A stretch of DNA of 60,000 bases from Adiantum capillus-veneris (GCA_014529385.2 CM043970.1:40481279-40541278); one strand, 5' to 3'; counted from the first letter of the stretch, positions 21,601 to 33,099 are shown. Numbers and translations: made by a program. Notes: generated by a model from the letters alone, not told the origin.

Positions 21601-24042
21601 ACGAGTACGAAGCAATTGGCAACTTTTATACACAAAGTGAAGTACATGGCACGGTTTATTCCATTGTCTTCGCAGCTTCTTTATCCATTACAGCAAGTGG
21701 CAAAGCATGATCCATTGCAATGGGATGACAAGTGTGAAGAAGTGTTTCAAGAGGTGAAAGAGGTGTTAGGGGGGTTGTCAGCCATGCAGGCTCCTGATTG
21801 GGAGAAAGTGTTTTATATAAATCCATCAGTAGGGGATGATGCCATTGGAGCCATGGTATTGCAAAAGGGGAAGGGCTGCCATTATATGAGGCCAGTGTAT
21901 TGTGCAAGTTGAGTGAAGTTGGTAGCGGAGAGAAAGTTCTCGGAAGTAGAGCTAATGATGGCTAGTGTAATATTTGCTTGTCGACGATTTCGTCATTACT
22001 TGCTACCACGGCCTTTTGTTTTCTTGACGAGTTATGCCTTTTTGCCACAGTTAATTAATGGTACTAACATGTCAAATGTGGTGAATAAATGGGTAATTGA
22101 GCTGTAAGAGTTTGAGTTCTCTTTTCTAGTGGAAGATAGTACAAGGGCTACCCTAGCTGATTTGTTGACCTACAAGGAGAATCCCCTTATTGTTAAGGAA
22201 GAGGTGGTGAGAAAGGTAGTTGAAGAAGTGCCACAGATCAGCAACGCACATGTGTTGTTCTTTGATGGTTCATACAGAAAGAGCCATGATGCAGCTTCAG
22301 GGGGTATAGCACTTTATGATCCAGAGGGGAAGCTAGTATGCAAGAGAGGGTTCAAATTGGATGCTCATAGTAACAATGAGGCTGAATATGCTACTCTGGA
22401 AGCCGGATTAGACATTTGTATGAAGCATGGGGTTCGAAGGTTGAGCATAAAAGGTGATGCCTTGTTAGTGGTGAAGCAAGTGCTGGGTGTGTGGAAGAGC
22501 AAGAACACCTCATTGAAGGAAATGTGCTTCAGAATTAAAGGTCTGTTAAAAAAGTTCGAAGCATGGATCATCAGACACATTGAACGTGCTCTAAATGGAG
22601 AGGCACATGAAGCAGCTCAAGGCATGATTGGGGAGCTATTTGTGTTGAGGACCACTTTACCTCTTTATCATGGCCGGGAAAGTTTGGCTCAAGAAGAGGA
22701 GTTTTTGCTAACAGGAATCTTTCGAAAGGAGATTCAGAAGTCTAAGAAGTATGGCTTTGTGCGTAGAGCATACAGGTACAAATTGATTGGTGATGTCTTA
22801 TACATGAAAGGGGCTGATCTCGTGTTGAGACGTATACCTTGGTGGGAGGAGCTTTACAGAGTGTTGGAAGAGAATCATGAAGGCGCATGTGGTGGCCATT
22901 TTGCTCTAAAGATCACCTTGCATAAGATTTTGCAAGAGGGGTATGTATGGACTAGTTTGCACAAGGATGTTCACCATTGGTGTAGGTCTTGCAATAGGTG
23001 TCAAGCATTTGGGAAGAGAGTGTTGAAGCCAGAGCTACGAAAAACCATTATGGCGTTTGATGTGTTTGAAAAGTGGGGGATTGATGCAATAGGCCCGTTA
23101 CCTATCACAAGCAGGGGCAAAAGCTATATTTTGATGGCAGTGGACTATCTCTCTAGATGGGCAGAGGCTATAGCAGTAAAATAGATCACTGCAAAGGATG
23201 TGGAAAAATTTGTGTATGATGAAATATGTTGCAAGTTTGGGGTTCCATTAGAGCTACTTTCAGATAAGGGGCCAGGATTTAGAGCTAAACTGCTAGACTT
23301 CTTATGCGCAAAGATGAAGATTAGGCACCAGCATACCACTCTTTATTACCCACAATGTAATGGCTTAAATGAAAGATTCAATGGTGAGTTGGTACAGATT
23401 CTTTCAAAAGTGACAGAGCACCAAGGAAAGAATTGGGATTTGGAATTGCCTAGTGCATTATGGGCTTACCGTACTTCGGTGAAGACAGGTACAGGGTTTA
23501 CTCCATTTCATTTGGTGTATGGAAAGGAAGCACTATTGCCTGTGGAGGTAGAGTTGCCTGCGGTCAAGATGTTAGAGAAGTTGCTTGGGCCGCCTAGTGA
23601 TGCATTCAAAGAGAGACTCTTGCAGTTACAAGAGGTCCAGTTGGATAGGATGAGCGCATTGGAGCATTATGGGCAGATGCAGGATAAGGCTTTGGCAAAG
23701 ATAAATGAAAAGGTCAAAAGTAAGGGTATCAAGAAACATGACTTGGTTTTGCGCTGCAACAGTAAGCTGGACAACACCTTCCAAAAGAAGTTTCAAATTA
23801 AGTGGGAAGGCCCTTTCAAGGTAGTGGAGTGTTTTCCAAATGGCACATATCAGCTGGCTAACCTGGATGGTGTTCTACATAAGTCAAGGGTAAATGGATT
23901 GCGTCTTAGATTGTATCATGCTAGATTGATGATGGTAGAGCAAGATGAGCTGTCTGTGGATCAAGCAATGTTGGTGAGGGATGAGGAGACCTGTGATGCG
24001 GCGAGTCTCATATCTCTCTTTGCTGCTGCTGATCATGAATGA
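18691..24042 (+). pseudogene. Outer Tat-like Gag-Pol, six nonsense codons
   Basis: A single frame of 1,784 codons runs from ATG 18691 to the TGA at 24040 without any shift. It is interrupted by stops at 18781, 18799, 21439, 21910, 22105 and 23182. Domains in order: Gag (MAFSYPEFHGR), CCHC knuckle CYNCGELGHISPQC at 19555, protease with VDGGAQICVI, reverse transcriptase, a first RNase H (to about 22030), a second RNase H with FDGSYRK, NNEAEY and GDALLVV, an HHCC finger, and an integrase core with GIDAIGPL, LLSDKGPGF and NGLNERFNGEL. The added RNase H is a hallmark of the plant Tat group. The reverse-transcriptase box reads FMDEF, so the second catalytic aspartate is glutamate. The last RNase H aspartate also appears replaced (NGEAHEAAQ). 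The element is therefore dead for self-copying. Confidence 0.9.
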
Positions 24043-24052
24043 TCTAGTAGGC

Positions 24053-24070
24053 TAGGGGATGGGCAAATTA
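24053..24070 (+). promoter_or_regulatory. Polypurine tract of outer element
   Basis: AGGGGATGGGCAAATTA lies directly before the right LTR. Confidence 0.65.
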
Positions 24071-25215
24071 TGTCAGGAGTTTTTTAGAGCAAGGGATTGC
24101 GCATATGTACATATACATGCATGGTGCATCAAATAAAGAATTGCCCATTTTTCAGAGCCAGGCGGTTACGTGTGGCCCACATGTGTACAGGTAGGACAGG
24201 GTGTACATAGTGCATCGATTTTCACTATTACCAGTACCACTGTGTTTTTTCTACAATAAGGAGGAGTTGGTAGCGCGTAAAACTTCTTGAGGAAGCTATC
24301 CACGGGCCGACGACATGAGGTAAGCAGGTGCGTCAGATGGCATCGAGTGGCGTCAGGAGGTCGAACGGGGTCAATACTTGCACGCGGAGAAGTATGGACA
24401 CGACGTGGGTGTTTTCTTGTGATACTTATGCAGAAAGGTCATCACGAGGACCACTTTTTGGGGCCACTTCACGTGGTTGCGGGATGCATTATTTGGAAAA
24501 ACTGAGTGCCAGGTGTGCGGATGATGCAAAAAGGTGACAACTATGCACTGCGAGGTCAGTTTTTGGCCTGTTCGGGGTCCGTTTGAGGTCATCTAAAAGG
24601 CCACGGGTGCCCAACTAATAAAGCTAAGTGTGGGAACTGAAAAAATTGGGAAAAGACCAGAAAAAATGTGGAGAAGAGAGGAGGAACAGTCGCAAGTGTG
24701 TTTTTGCTGTTTTTGGAGTATTTTTTGGCCCTAAACTGCTCATCCGAGGTCGGATTTGAGCACTTTGACATTGTAGACTGGGGTTTTTGGGCGTTCCAGA
24801 CGCAATGGCGCTGTCCATTTTTCCAAAATCCTCACAGATTTTTTGTTGTTTTTCTGTGTAATCGTCTCCGGTGAGTGAAGCCTCTGCTTAACTTTGTGGT
24901 TGTATCTGGTGTATTTCCTCAATATTGTGTAAACTATTTGCCCCATTGGTGTTGGCTGAGCTTCATTGAGTCTAAAAAACAACAATTTGCCTCCTTTGAG
25001 CTGAATTGAGAGTGTGTGTGTGTGAGTGTGTATGTGTGAGTGTTGAGTGGGCAAGTGGGAAATCTCTCTCTTCTCACTCCGTCTGCGTGTTTCCTGTCTC
25101 GGCCAGGCTGGTTGTGTAAGCTGAGTGGTGACCCATAATGTGTGTGTGTGTATCATTCCAAGAGTGTGTGTCGGGTCATTATAGAGGCGTTGTGTGTATT
25201 TTCATCCCGCTCACA
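24071..25215 (+). repeat. Right LTR of outer element
   Basis: 1,145 bp. It aligns along its whole length with 6631-7675, apart from about 100 bp at 24731-24828 that the left copy lacks. It ends at CACA, followed by GCGT. Confidence 0.93.
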
Positions 25216-26960
25216 GCGTTAGCGGACCAGGGCTAGTCATTGTGCACAACACTACTAGCAATTCCCTCTTATTAGCTCTTATTGTTTTCTTGGTGATTAC
25301 TTGTTTCACAATGCTGGCAATTGTCCTATAGATCTTCATTGCTTGCTAGTGCATCTTGCTTGGATAACTTATTTGATGTTTTCAAACCATGTCTACCTTG
25401 TGCAACATCTAGGAGGGGAGAGTTATTCTGCACGAGCAAGTGGTGTGCATGTTGACTATAAAGGGGTCTCTTTGGAACGAATGGCAGTAGTGTTCACGAT
25501 AATAACTAGGCCTTATCACTCGTAGAAAAAAATCCTACCTCGTCGACATAGAGAGAGCATTCTTCAATGCCATAGATTCTGTAGGCCAAGCTCCTCCGTA
25601 TTCATTCCAACAGTAGAAGGTCGACAATGTCATTGTTTGCCTCGTCGCCATATTCGAATTGACCTTCATCTGCAGTAAAGCCTCTGTGCCTTCCCGACGT
25701 AGCAATCATAGCAGCTATGTGTGTATGTCCACTTTCAACTACCTTACTCACCTCGTTTATGTAGGCGCAACTACTTATGGCCTAACTCTACCGTGTTTCA
25801 GTGCAAACAGATCAAGAGAAACTTGGACACAACTCCTCTACATTTGCAACAACGACATATTCCAACATGCGGTGAGTAAGAAGTGCCACATTTTAATCTT
25901 GAACACTGAGGACACAGTAAAAAGGAACACACTGAAAATTGCATGCTATCGTGGGAATAGCATGTTCCCTCGTATTATAAAAATTGGGGAGGACTATGCA
26001 AACTCCCCCGTGCAGGGACACCGGCACGTTTTCTTTTTTTTTCTATAACATAAGAGATAAAGAACACATACAAATAATCAGATTACTCTTAGAACCTTCA
26101 GCATTGTGCGATCACTTTTCTAACTATTCGTACTTATTCTTTGCAAGGGACATTCAAGAAATCAGCTATCTCTTGCCTCATCTCAGTTCGAAACCTCACA
26201 ACAACACAATCCAGCACCAGGTACATAGTTGTTTCAAACGCTTCAACTGTTCGTTGCTTGGCCGTGACTAGTAAGTAAATATCACAAGGTTCTCATCGCA
26301 TTGAACTATTAAGATTGAGTGCGACTTAAGCCTTCAATGGACCATCACCGAAAGCATAGGATACACCTCAGCAGATCGAAAGCGAGACATCGCACTTCAA
26401 TCAAGAAGAAGGCTAGATTTCTACCATGCTCACAATCATGGATTGATATCATCAATTTAGTACACCGATGGAGTTCAGACATAGCAACGACATTCAGACC
26501 TTTAAGCATATGCTTTGTTTGTGGTGTAGTTTTCATTCAAAGAAGTGCCTCTTTTCATTGTACTCGAGCTCCACACGAGACATCGATGCAATGTTTGCTA
26601 GCAGTCTGTTGTTATCCAGCTTAGAGGCTACACAAATAGGAACGCAATGGGTGCAGTGCTCCGCTTGTGAGAACTCAAGCGCACGTCGTAGATATTGTGT
26701 GCCCTTACTTCCAGACTACAGCATAAGAATATTGACCGAAAATCAGCTTCACATACAGCTACTGAGCGTCATCGACATATCTATCAATGCCATCTCAACA
26801 GTGACAACAATTGCACGAGGTACACTAGACAGACGTTCAATATTAGATAGCCCTCTGCTATCATGGAGTAAAGAGCATAGAACAACCTTCACAGAGCAAG
26901 ATCTAGCTCAGCTAGGCGTCTGTTTGTGTTTGCTGGCCAGCCCTTGCAAGCTGGGGCTGA
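25216..26960. other. No gene recognised
   Basis: The right flank of the outer element has a moderately GC-balanced sequence with open frames up to 179 codons (26468-27007, plus). None carries a motif, and the antisense strand at its 3' end holds a real zinc-knuckle ORF. It may hold decayed downstream parts of that minus-strand element, but I cannot show it. Confidence 0.4.
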
Positions 26961-26962
26961 GG

Positions 26963-27640
26963 CTATGTTGTAGGTCGAGGACTCCTCCATGGACAAGCCT
27001 TCGCTAGATGGCCCATCTGTCAACAAATGAAGCATTGGTTCCGGAGGCCCAAATACTCCACACTCTGTCTAAAACAACCCCCACTCACTGGATGCAGAAG
27101 AATAACCTTCGGGAGCATGCGAGTGTCTCTGACCAAAGCGCGAATTGAGGGAATGCAAGCCGCCTTGGCAGCTACTGAGGCTGACGTGCGAGGTGTCTCC
27201 AGGACAGTCCCAATCGCTGAGCCGATCCTGGACAAAGGTGGTAAGTACTCCCTCCACAAACCCAGAAAGTAGATGGAGATGGGGATGTCTGCCTCCGCTA
27301 CTAGAACATCCGAAGCAGGGTCGAAACCATGTCTCCACTGTCAAAAGTAGGCTCGTGCTACTCGGATGCTCAATGGACTCATGGCGATGACCTTGGACGC
27401 CATCTCGGAGGTCTCAAACTCGATCTGATACTAACCTCATCCGAGTATCTGTACATCCAAGATCTTGCCCACCTCTACGAAAAGGCGAGCCTGGAGAAGG
27501 TCATGCAGCTCTCCTCTACTAGGTCGAGTGCCGAGAATCTTGCAGATGACAGAATTTGCCTGCAAGCGCTCTACCCCTGCAGGCTAGGCTCGCTTGCTCT
27601 GTTGGCAAAAGAGCAAGTGGAATGGTGGGCTCAGCAGGGT
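26963..27640 (-). pseudogene. DUF4283-like zinc-knuckle protein, nonsense-broken
   Basis: Read on the minus strand, one frame without indels runs NSVICKILGTRPSRGELHD, IEFETSEMASKVIAMSPL, IPISIYFLGLWREYLPPL, then VEYLGLRNQCFIC-stop-QMGHLAKACP. This order (an RNA-binding-like fold with a segment similar to DUF4283, then a CCHC knuckle at about 26990-27034) is common in plant retroelement ORF1 or Gag-like proteins. Stops interrupt it at 27020, 27341, 27431, 27437 and 27584. No polymerase was found at lower coordinates. I am fairly sure of the protein type but not whether it came from a LINE, another retroelement or a host gene family. Confidence 0.65.
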
Positions 27641-27837
27641 TGGGCGAGGGGTCTTTGGACGAGTCCCTCTGTGGCGGAGCTGGAGCCTCCATCTGTGTCT
27701 ACTGCTGTGGCGAGGAAGTGGGCGGTGAAGCGACTCTGTAGCCAAGCGTGCGGAGCACTGTCCAAAGATACAGTGCTACCAGAGCCAAGCGCAGGAGGCT
27801 TCGGGAAGAAGAATACGGGGGGGATGATCGGATAAGG

Positions 27838-28040
27838 TGGGCAGTGTGCGGGATCTCAAGAGGCAGCGAGCGGGGGGGAAGGCGGCACGAGAGGGGGGTA
27901 GTGGGCGGGCTGGGGGGCAGCACGAGATGGGGGAAGCGGGTGGGTACGCACAGCAGAGGGGGCGGGGGGCTGGGCTGCCACACGCAAGGGCAGGCGGGGA
28001 TAGGGGGCAGTACGAGGGCAGCAGGGAGGGGCGTTCAACA
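27838..28040 (+). repeat. G-rich tract
   Basis: The plus strand has many runs of three to seven G separated by short spacers, enough for several G-quadruplexes. The open frames across it are low-complexity and not credible genes. Confidence 0.7.
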
Positions 28041-28259
28041 ATAGCAAGTGCAGTGTACTAGAGTATCCCTACTTTGTATTTTATTGAATTTACTACCAAC
28101 TCAATTGAGAAAGGCAAAGTAGCAAGGAGGTTTGGAAGATTTTCTAAGAAGACTTCATTTACTTGTGCACCTACCATTTCTTGTCAATTACATTCAAAGC
28201 CTTGAAACCTTGTTCCAAAAGAAGTTGCCTTCCTTTTCTTTTTGTTCCTTAAAGTTGAT

Positions 28260-29458
28260 ATGCAAGGCAAAGGTGATGAAGTGAAAGATACAGACAAAGA
28301 GGGAACAAATACAAATGTTTCCACAGTTTTGCATCTTGAAAAAAGTGAAATTCTAAAAGAGGAGGAAATTGATGCTGCAGCTGAGGAGCAGGAGAGTGCA
28401 AATTTTGATGTGCCTCAATTTAGAGCTAGTACTTTCATTGATGAGGCAACAGAGCAGGTAGTGGTGTCTGAGGCTTCCCTTACTGTTTCAAACCTTCCCT
28501 ACTTCTATATCAATGGAAAAGAGTATATCCCTCTCCATCATATCCAATGTCTGCTTAATATGAGGGAGGACTAATGTATTGCAACCATTTTTGAAGCTTT
28601 TGAGATGGCCAAAGATTTTGTTGACACGGAAGAAGAGTCAAAAGAGGAGTTTTTGGCACTTGATCTTCAGACGTCCAATAAAGATTTTCTTCCTGCTCCT
28701 GATGCACTTGCTCTATGCATGAAAAGAGTGGAAGAGGAAAAACCTTACCTCAAAGATAAGAATTTTCAGAAGAGACTTGTTGAGCTTGGCATCCAATCTT
28801 TTGGTAGAGACTTTAAGCTGAAAAAATTTGGAAAGGATGTTGACATAAGAGAGATGATTGGATCATGCAATCTCTTTCAAGAAAAAGTCATTGCCGAGGA
28901 TGAGTTGCAAAAGGTAGATTTAGTTTCACCTTGATCTCCCTTCTGAAATCTTCCTTTTTTTTCAAGTTTGTTTTAATCACTCATTAATGATGTCTTGTTT
29001 TGTAGATTGAACTCCTTGACAAAGACAATTTTCTTGGGAGAGCTAAAGGCTCAAGAGGGAAAGCAATAGAGGGCACTTCAAGAAGGGATGCCTCCTCTGT
29101 CATGCACTACATGCCTACATTGGATAGTGCCACCTTCTGTGCTTTTCACATGCAGTATTTTGAAGATCCTGAGTTACCAATATTTTCCCTGAAGATACTG
29201 TCACGGTTTTTGAGGTACACTCCCCTTCAAATCAATGCAAACAAGATCATGCTACTTGAGAGAGCTGCAACACTTAGAATATTTGGGTATGCTGCAGGAT
29301 TCAATGCCTCAAGAGAAGGATACTTTCTTTGCTACTTTAGCTATGCAGCAGCAGCAGTTGAGGAGACAAATGTCAACCTTCTTTGGGGCTATAAAAGAAG
29401 AAAGTTTTTGAGATATAGGGGTGACATGCCTAGAGATATGAAAAAAATCAAAAACTGA
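28260..29458 (+). pseudogene. Unknown two-exon gene with one nonsense codon
   Basis: I start at ATG 28260 (MQGKGDEVKDTDKEG). The frame stays open to 28913 apart from a TAA at 28572. GTAGAT at 28914 and TTTTGTAG ending at 29005 bound a 92-bp, T-rich intron that joins two in-phase exons. The second exon runs from IELLDKDNFLG at 29006 to the stop at 29458. The N-terminal third is acidic and probably disordered. The middle is charged and helical. The second exon (FCAFHMQYFEDPELPIF, then LLWGYKRRKFLRYRG) looks globular. I do not recognise a family. Consistent codon phase across the intron argues for a real gene. It converges on the minus-strand gene ending near 29535, so both may belong to one transposon. 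Confidence 0.55.
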
Positions 29459-29534
29459 TGTAAATTTGACAACTTTTTGCACCAAAACATCTTTTTTGAA
29501 TGTGGATCTCTTTAGAAAGATTCAATACAAAGTT

Positions 29535-31784
29535 TCAAAGTGAAGCATTAATCTCCATCTGTGGTTGAGCGGCATGGTTGTTTGATCTCATCCGTTGTAA
29601 TTTCCTCCTATAGAACCAATTGAATAATTCCTTCAGTGCATTGCTCCTTCTTTGTCCCCCTCCCTCCCTTTCTTGTACATTTGAAAAAAGAAGTCCTCGC
29701 TTGATAGTGAGATTTTTCCATCCCCTGAGTATTCCATGTTGCAAGGGGTCCTTGTTTTGCAAAATATGGTCCATGCAGGTACAAAATATGCTAAAAATGA
29801 TAAAAAAAGGTTACTTGAACTTATAGGATGCAATGTAAAATACTATCCAGACTTTCAAAAGTAATTGAATACTCACCAAATAATATGTGATGTCTTTTGC
29901 TCCCCAAGCATTTGTAATAGCAGTTATTAAAAGCTTTATTGTCTTTTTAAAGCCATCTGCATAAGTAGCAGAGCTAACTTGTTGTCTCAAAACTTTCAAA
30001 AGATTGTCGAGCTTCTTCCACACTTCCATGCGTTTGTTGGCTACATCTGGTCTACTTCTGACATTGGTTGTTATTACACAAAGATCCTTCCAGCAATTCC
30101 ACATAGCATCAACTTGTTTGTTGTCATGGTTACTTAAAAATCTTCTGACTTTTGCTCCACCCATTGAAACATCTTGCAAGACATCACCCATTCCTTTTGA
30201 AAAAGAAGGATTTTTTTTTAGATGCAGTTGACCACCATGAAAACCCATTTGAGAGAGAAAAGCCTCGCATTTTTCTATGCACTCGTTTGCAAGTGTACTT
30301 GGCTAAATAGAATATACATAACCAAGATGGAGTCAAAGCAATTTGTCCAAGATTCTAATCTCTACATGCAATGTACATATATGTACATTTTTTAAATCTA
30401 TTGTTAGAATTGGATCCCAAATCATAGAAGACCATGGGTAGTCGATGACGTTCACACTATTTCTCGATGGTGGTTTTCCAACCTTGTGTTCTGCAAGCCA
30501 TCCTTTTTTTCCAGTGCTTGCCATGCAATATAGACATGGATACCTGGTATTGGCACCTCCACATACACCAAACATGCACTTCAATGCTTTTTAGGTTGGC
30601 ACTCAAGTGCCATTCTACAATAAAGTCATTCATTCCATCTACACGGAGTTTTTCACTTGCATTTTGGTCGTGTATAACAAAAGGGATATCGGTCTGCAAA
30701 AAGAGCCAATTCAATGTATCGTGATTTTCTACTGGTATTTGAGCTGCTCCGATCCACCAAAGCTCCATTTATGATTGAGTTTTGTGGTATGGGGAATCAA
30801 GCTTACCCTGGCTATAGTCCAATGCTCTATTCATTAGGGATATGGATACTCTTTCCATTTTTTGACATTCTTGAATTTGAGCTTCATCCAATTTCATAAC
30901 AAAAATAAGTTTTCCTTCACAATCTACTTCTCGCATGTTATAGTATCTCACCATAGCAGATTGAATTTTTTTTATACTCATCCAAATGTTTTTAAAAACA
31001 TTATACTCAAAAAAAGATTTTTTTTCTGTTTTTCATATGGCATCGTTCCTTCTATATGATAGTACTCTCCAAAATGTTCGGGTTTTTCTTCGGTTTTCAG
31101 GAAGTTTCAAAATGTCACTTTTGTTCATTACCTCATTCAAAAATCTCACCCTTTCTTGAACATTGCACATATATATTAAATCCTAAAAGACTAGTCACAT
31201 GTTCTCTACTAATCTTTAATATTTTTTCCTTTGTCCGGAACCTTCTATTAAGTTTACTACATCTCTCATTCATTTTACTCGTGCTCTTAATCCTATTGGA
31301 GTTTCTTTTAAAGTCTAAAGCTGATGATTTTCTTATTTTTTTGATGCTATTTGGTTTTCAAGTTCTAAAATTCATGCTGCATTTGAAGACAAAGCAGTTT
31401 GAGATATTGAATGTAATGTGTATGATCAGTGTGTAAATGAGATAGCCTAGAACTATATCCTAGTAAGCCAGCAACCCCATCACCAACAAATCTCATCAAA
31501 TTATGAGGTGTGTGAAAAGATGGATACCTTCCAGTGCTTGGATCCGATGGATACAAGCTCCCATCTGTCCATATATAAATGTGTTTCTTTCCCTCGTTGC
31601 GAAGTTGTTGTGCTTCATTTGTAGTTGTAACTGGTCTTTGATAGACACTCCGCATAGTAGCATATTCTTGGCTTAGCTTAATGTTGAAGTGAAACTTGTG
31701 GTTATCACTAATGGAATATGTATTACTCATTGTAAGTAATGAACACACAGAAAGTATAATGAAAATAACATAGTAGCAGACCAA
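29535..31784 (-). pseudogene. Unclassified transposase-like gene
   Basis: On the minus strand several blocks follow one another. First comes an N-terminal part at 31365-31784 (MSNTYSISDNHKFHF). An AT-rich gap, possibly an intron, follows. Next is the block WIGAAQIPVENHDTLNWLFL, then GMNDFIVEWHLSANLKS, then a frameshift at about 30590 into CMFGVCGGANTRYPCLYC. A helical block MGGAKVRRFLSNHDNKQVD comes next, and after an apparent intron (29791-29876) a C-terminal TQGMEKSHYQAR. A paired-cysteine motif followed by a late Glu-X-X-His motif recalls uncharacterised eukaryotic DDE-type transposon proteins. I cannot place it in a named superfamily. An in-frame TAA lies at 30769 and others near 30310-30340. 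It is broken but well preserved. Confidence 0.5.
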
Positions 31785-32021
31785 CGTGCATCAAAGAAGA
31801 AGAGAGAAAGATTGCGAAAAGTGAGAGAAAAAAGAGACATTGAGTGATTCAAAAGTGGAAACAACTATTTTCCACCAAGTGAAGTAAATGAGAACATATT
31901 TCGAGGTGAGCCGCAAAGGAATCTGAAGAAAACGATATCTTTTTGAATATTTAGAGATATGTACCTAGATACACTTTAGATTGCGTAGATATGCTTTAAA
32001 TGACCAAAACGGACAAATTTG

Positions 32022-32046
32022 GAGCCGTTTTGACCATAAACGGCTC
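32022..32046. repeat. Small inverted repeat
   Basis: GAGCCGTTT and AAACGGCTC face each other with seven bases between. It lies in the upstream flank of the minus-strand transposase-like gene. No function is implied. Confidence 0.7.
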
Positions 32047-32218
32047 TGCTAATTAGTCAGTTAACCAATTCCTTACACATCCCTTTTTGAGTCGTTTTTG
32101 GCCCTAATGGAGAGAGAGATTTATCATCCTCGGAAGGTCAAATATGATCTAAAGGACCAAAAACGTGTATACAAGGAGGCATCCCCTCTCACAGGGGGGA
32201 GGGGAATGGATGTTAGAT

Positions 32219-32247
32219 GGGGGGGGGGGGGGGGGGGGGGGGGGGGG
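32219..32247. repeat. Poly-G run of about 29 bases
   Basis: An uninterrupted G run. The exact length should be treated with care because such runs are hard to sequence. Confidence 0.9.
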
Positions 32248-32644
32248 TGGAGCGACTCAAAGGTCAATGGTGCTAGGTTAATACACGTTGGCTTTATGGG
32301 GACAACCTTAGGATAAAAGACAACTACAAAAAGGGGAAAGAAAACTAAGGGATAGGTGGTGGTGATTGGCAGTGTGGGAGAATGCTTAGAAGATTGAAAC
32401 TCATGTATAATTGCCTTTCCTCCATGATATATCGCCCATTTGCCTTTGGCTTGTGCAGCGTGCTACATGCACTTTGGTAAATTCTTCACCTTTGCATTTG
32501 AGTTGTAGAGGGGCGAGTTCCTCTATGATCCTGAACTTGGTGTCTTTGAGAAGACATGATTATTGGAGTAGTTGGAGTCGTCCCTCCCTATTCTCAAAAT
32601 TAAGAATGGCATTCCCACTCAATATGTGCTTGTTGTTCCTCTTG

Positions 32645-33097
32645 TTAATGATGCCTTCTAACATGTCGTAGTCGACATGTACCGGCTTGAAAGTCACTTT
32701 GAGGAAGGTGTCTTGGAGCGTGTCCTTGTATGTGTCCCATATTTGGGGTAGCCCTCGGATGCGCCAAGGGGACCTTGCGGTAGTTTTCTTCTTGGAGTGA
32801 GTGTTCTTGGAGCTCCATTGTCACACATGTCTCCACTTTGGCAAGTGCTATTGTATGGGCTTGAGAGACCTTTGCTTCTACTTCCTTTACTTTGTCAGTG
32901 GCGAGATCGACCATTGAGTCAAATTGTGCCTCTAGTTTGTTGAGGTTCTCCTTGAGTTCACGATTTTCCTCCATTACTCAATTGAGGGTCATTTGGAGTT
33001 GACCTATGTGATAGAGTTTGCTAAGAGATCCTATAATGGCCACAAAGCTTGGTCCTGCTTGGATGGTGATTTTTGAAGTGTTTCCTTTATCCGCCAT
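32645..33097 (-). pseudogene. Gag-like fragment with coiled coil
   Basis: A minus-strand frame opens at ATG 33097 (MADKGNTSKITIQAG) and meets a TGA at 32975. It then continues in the same frame with MEENRELKENLNKLEAQFD and VDLATDKVKEVEAKV, a heptad-rich coiled coil of about 70 residues. It loses phase near 32640. Proteins opening this way are usual for N-terminal Gag parts of plant retroelements, but I see no capsid or knuckle downstream. A second possible start (MATEIDTLDAWVAHTSN) lies upstream near 33630, also on the minus strand. Confidence 0.4.
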
Positions 33098-33099
33098 GT

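Larger units (their letters stand above)
6631..25215 (+). mobile_element. Outer LTR retrotransposon, Ty3/gypsy Tat-like, nested
   Basis: Two direct repeats bound the element at 6631-7675 and 24071-25215, both starting TGTCAGGAG and ending CCGCTCACA. GCGT precedes the first (6627-6630) and follows the second (25216-25219), a partial target-site duplication; a five-base GCGTT is possible if the boundary T is shared. A TGGCGCC primer site follows the left LTR and a purine-rich tract precedes the right LTR. The internal domain codes gag, protease, reverse transcriptase, RNase H, a second RNase H and integrase in one frame. A 9.95-kb chromovirus sits in the leader at 8616-18567. By eye the LTRs differ at roughly 3% of sites plus one indel of about 100 bp, so it is older than its insert. 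Confidence 0.93.

Noticed and set aside
18691-24042. Stop codons restored by U-to-C RNA editing
   Set aside because: Such editing is known from organelles of some land plants. A nuclear retrotransposon is far better explained by ordinary decay, and the catalytic box is also mutated.
26468-27007. Plus-strand open frame of 179 codons
   Set aside because: No motif, odd composition, and its 3' end lies antisense to a genuine zinc-knuckle ORF.
32022-32046. Inverted repeat as a terminator or transposon end
   Set aside because: Only nine-base arms and no partner at the other side of the gene pair.
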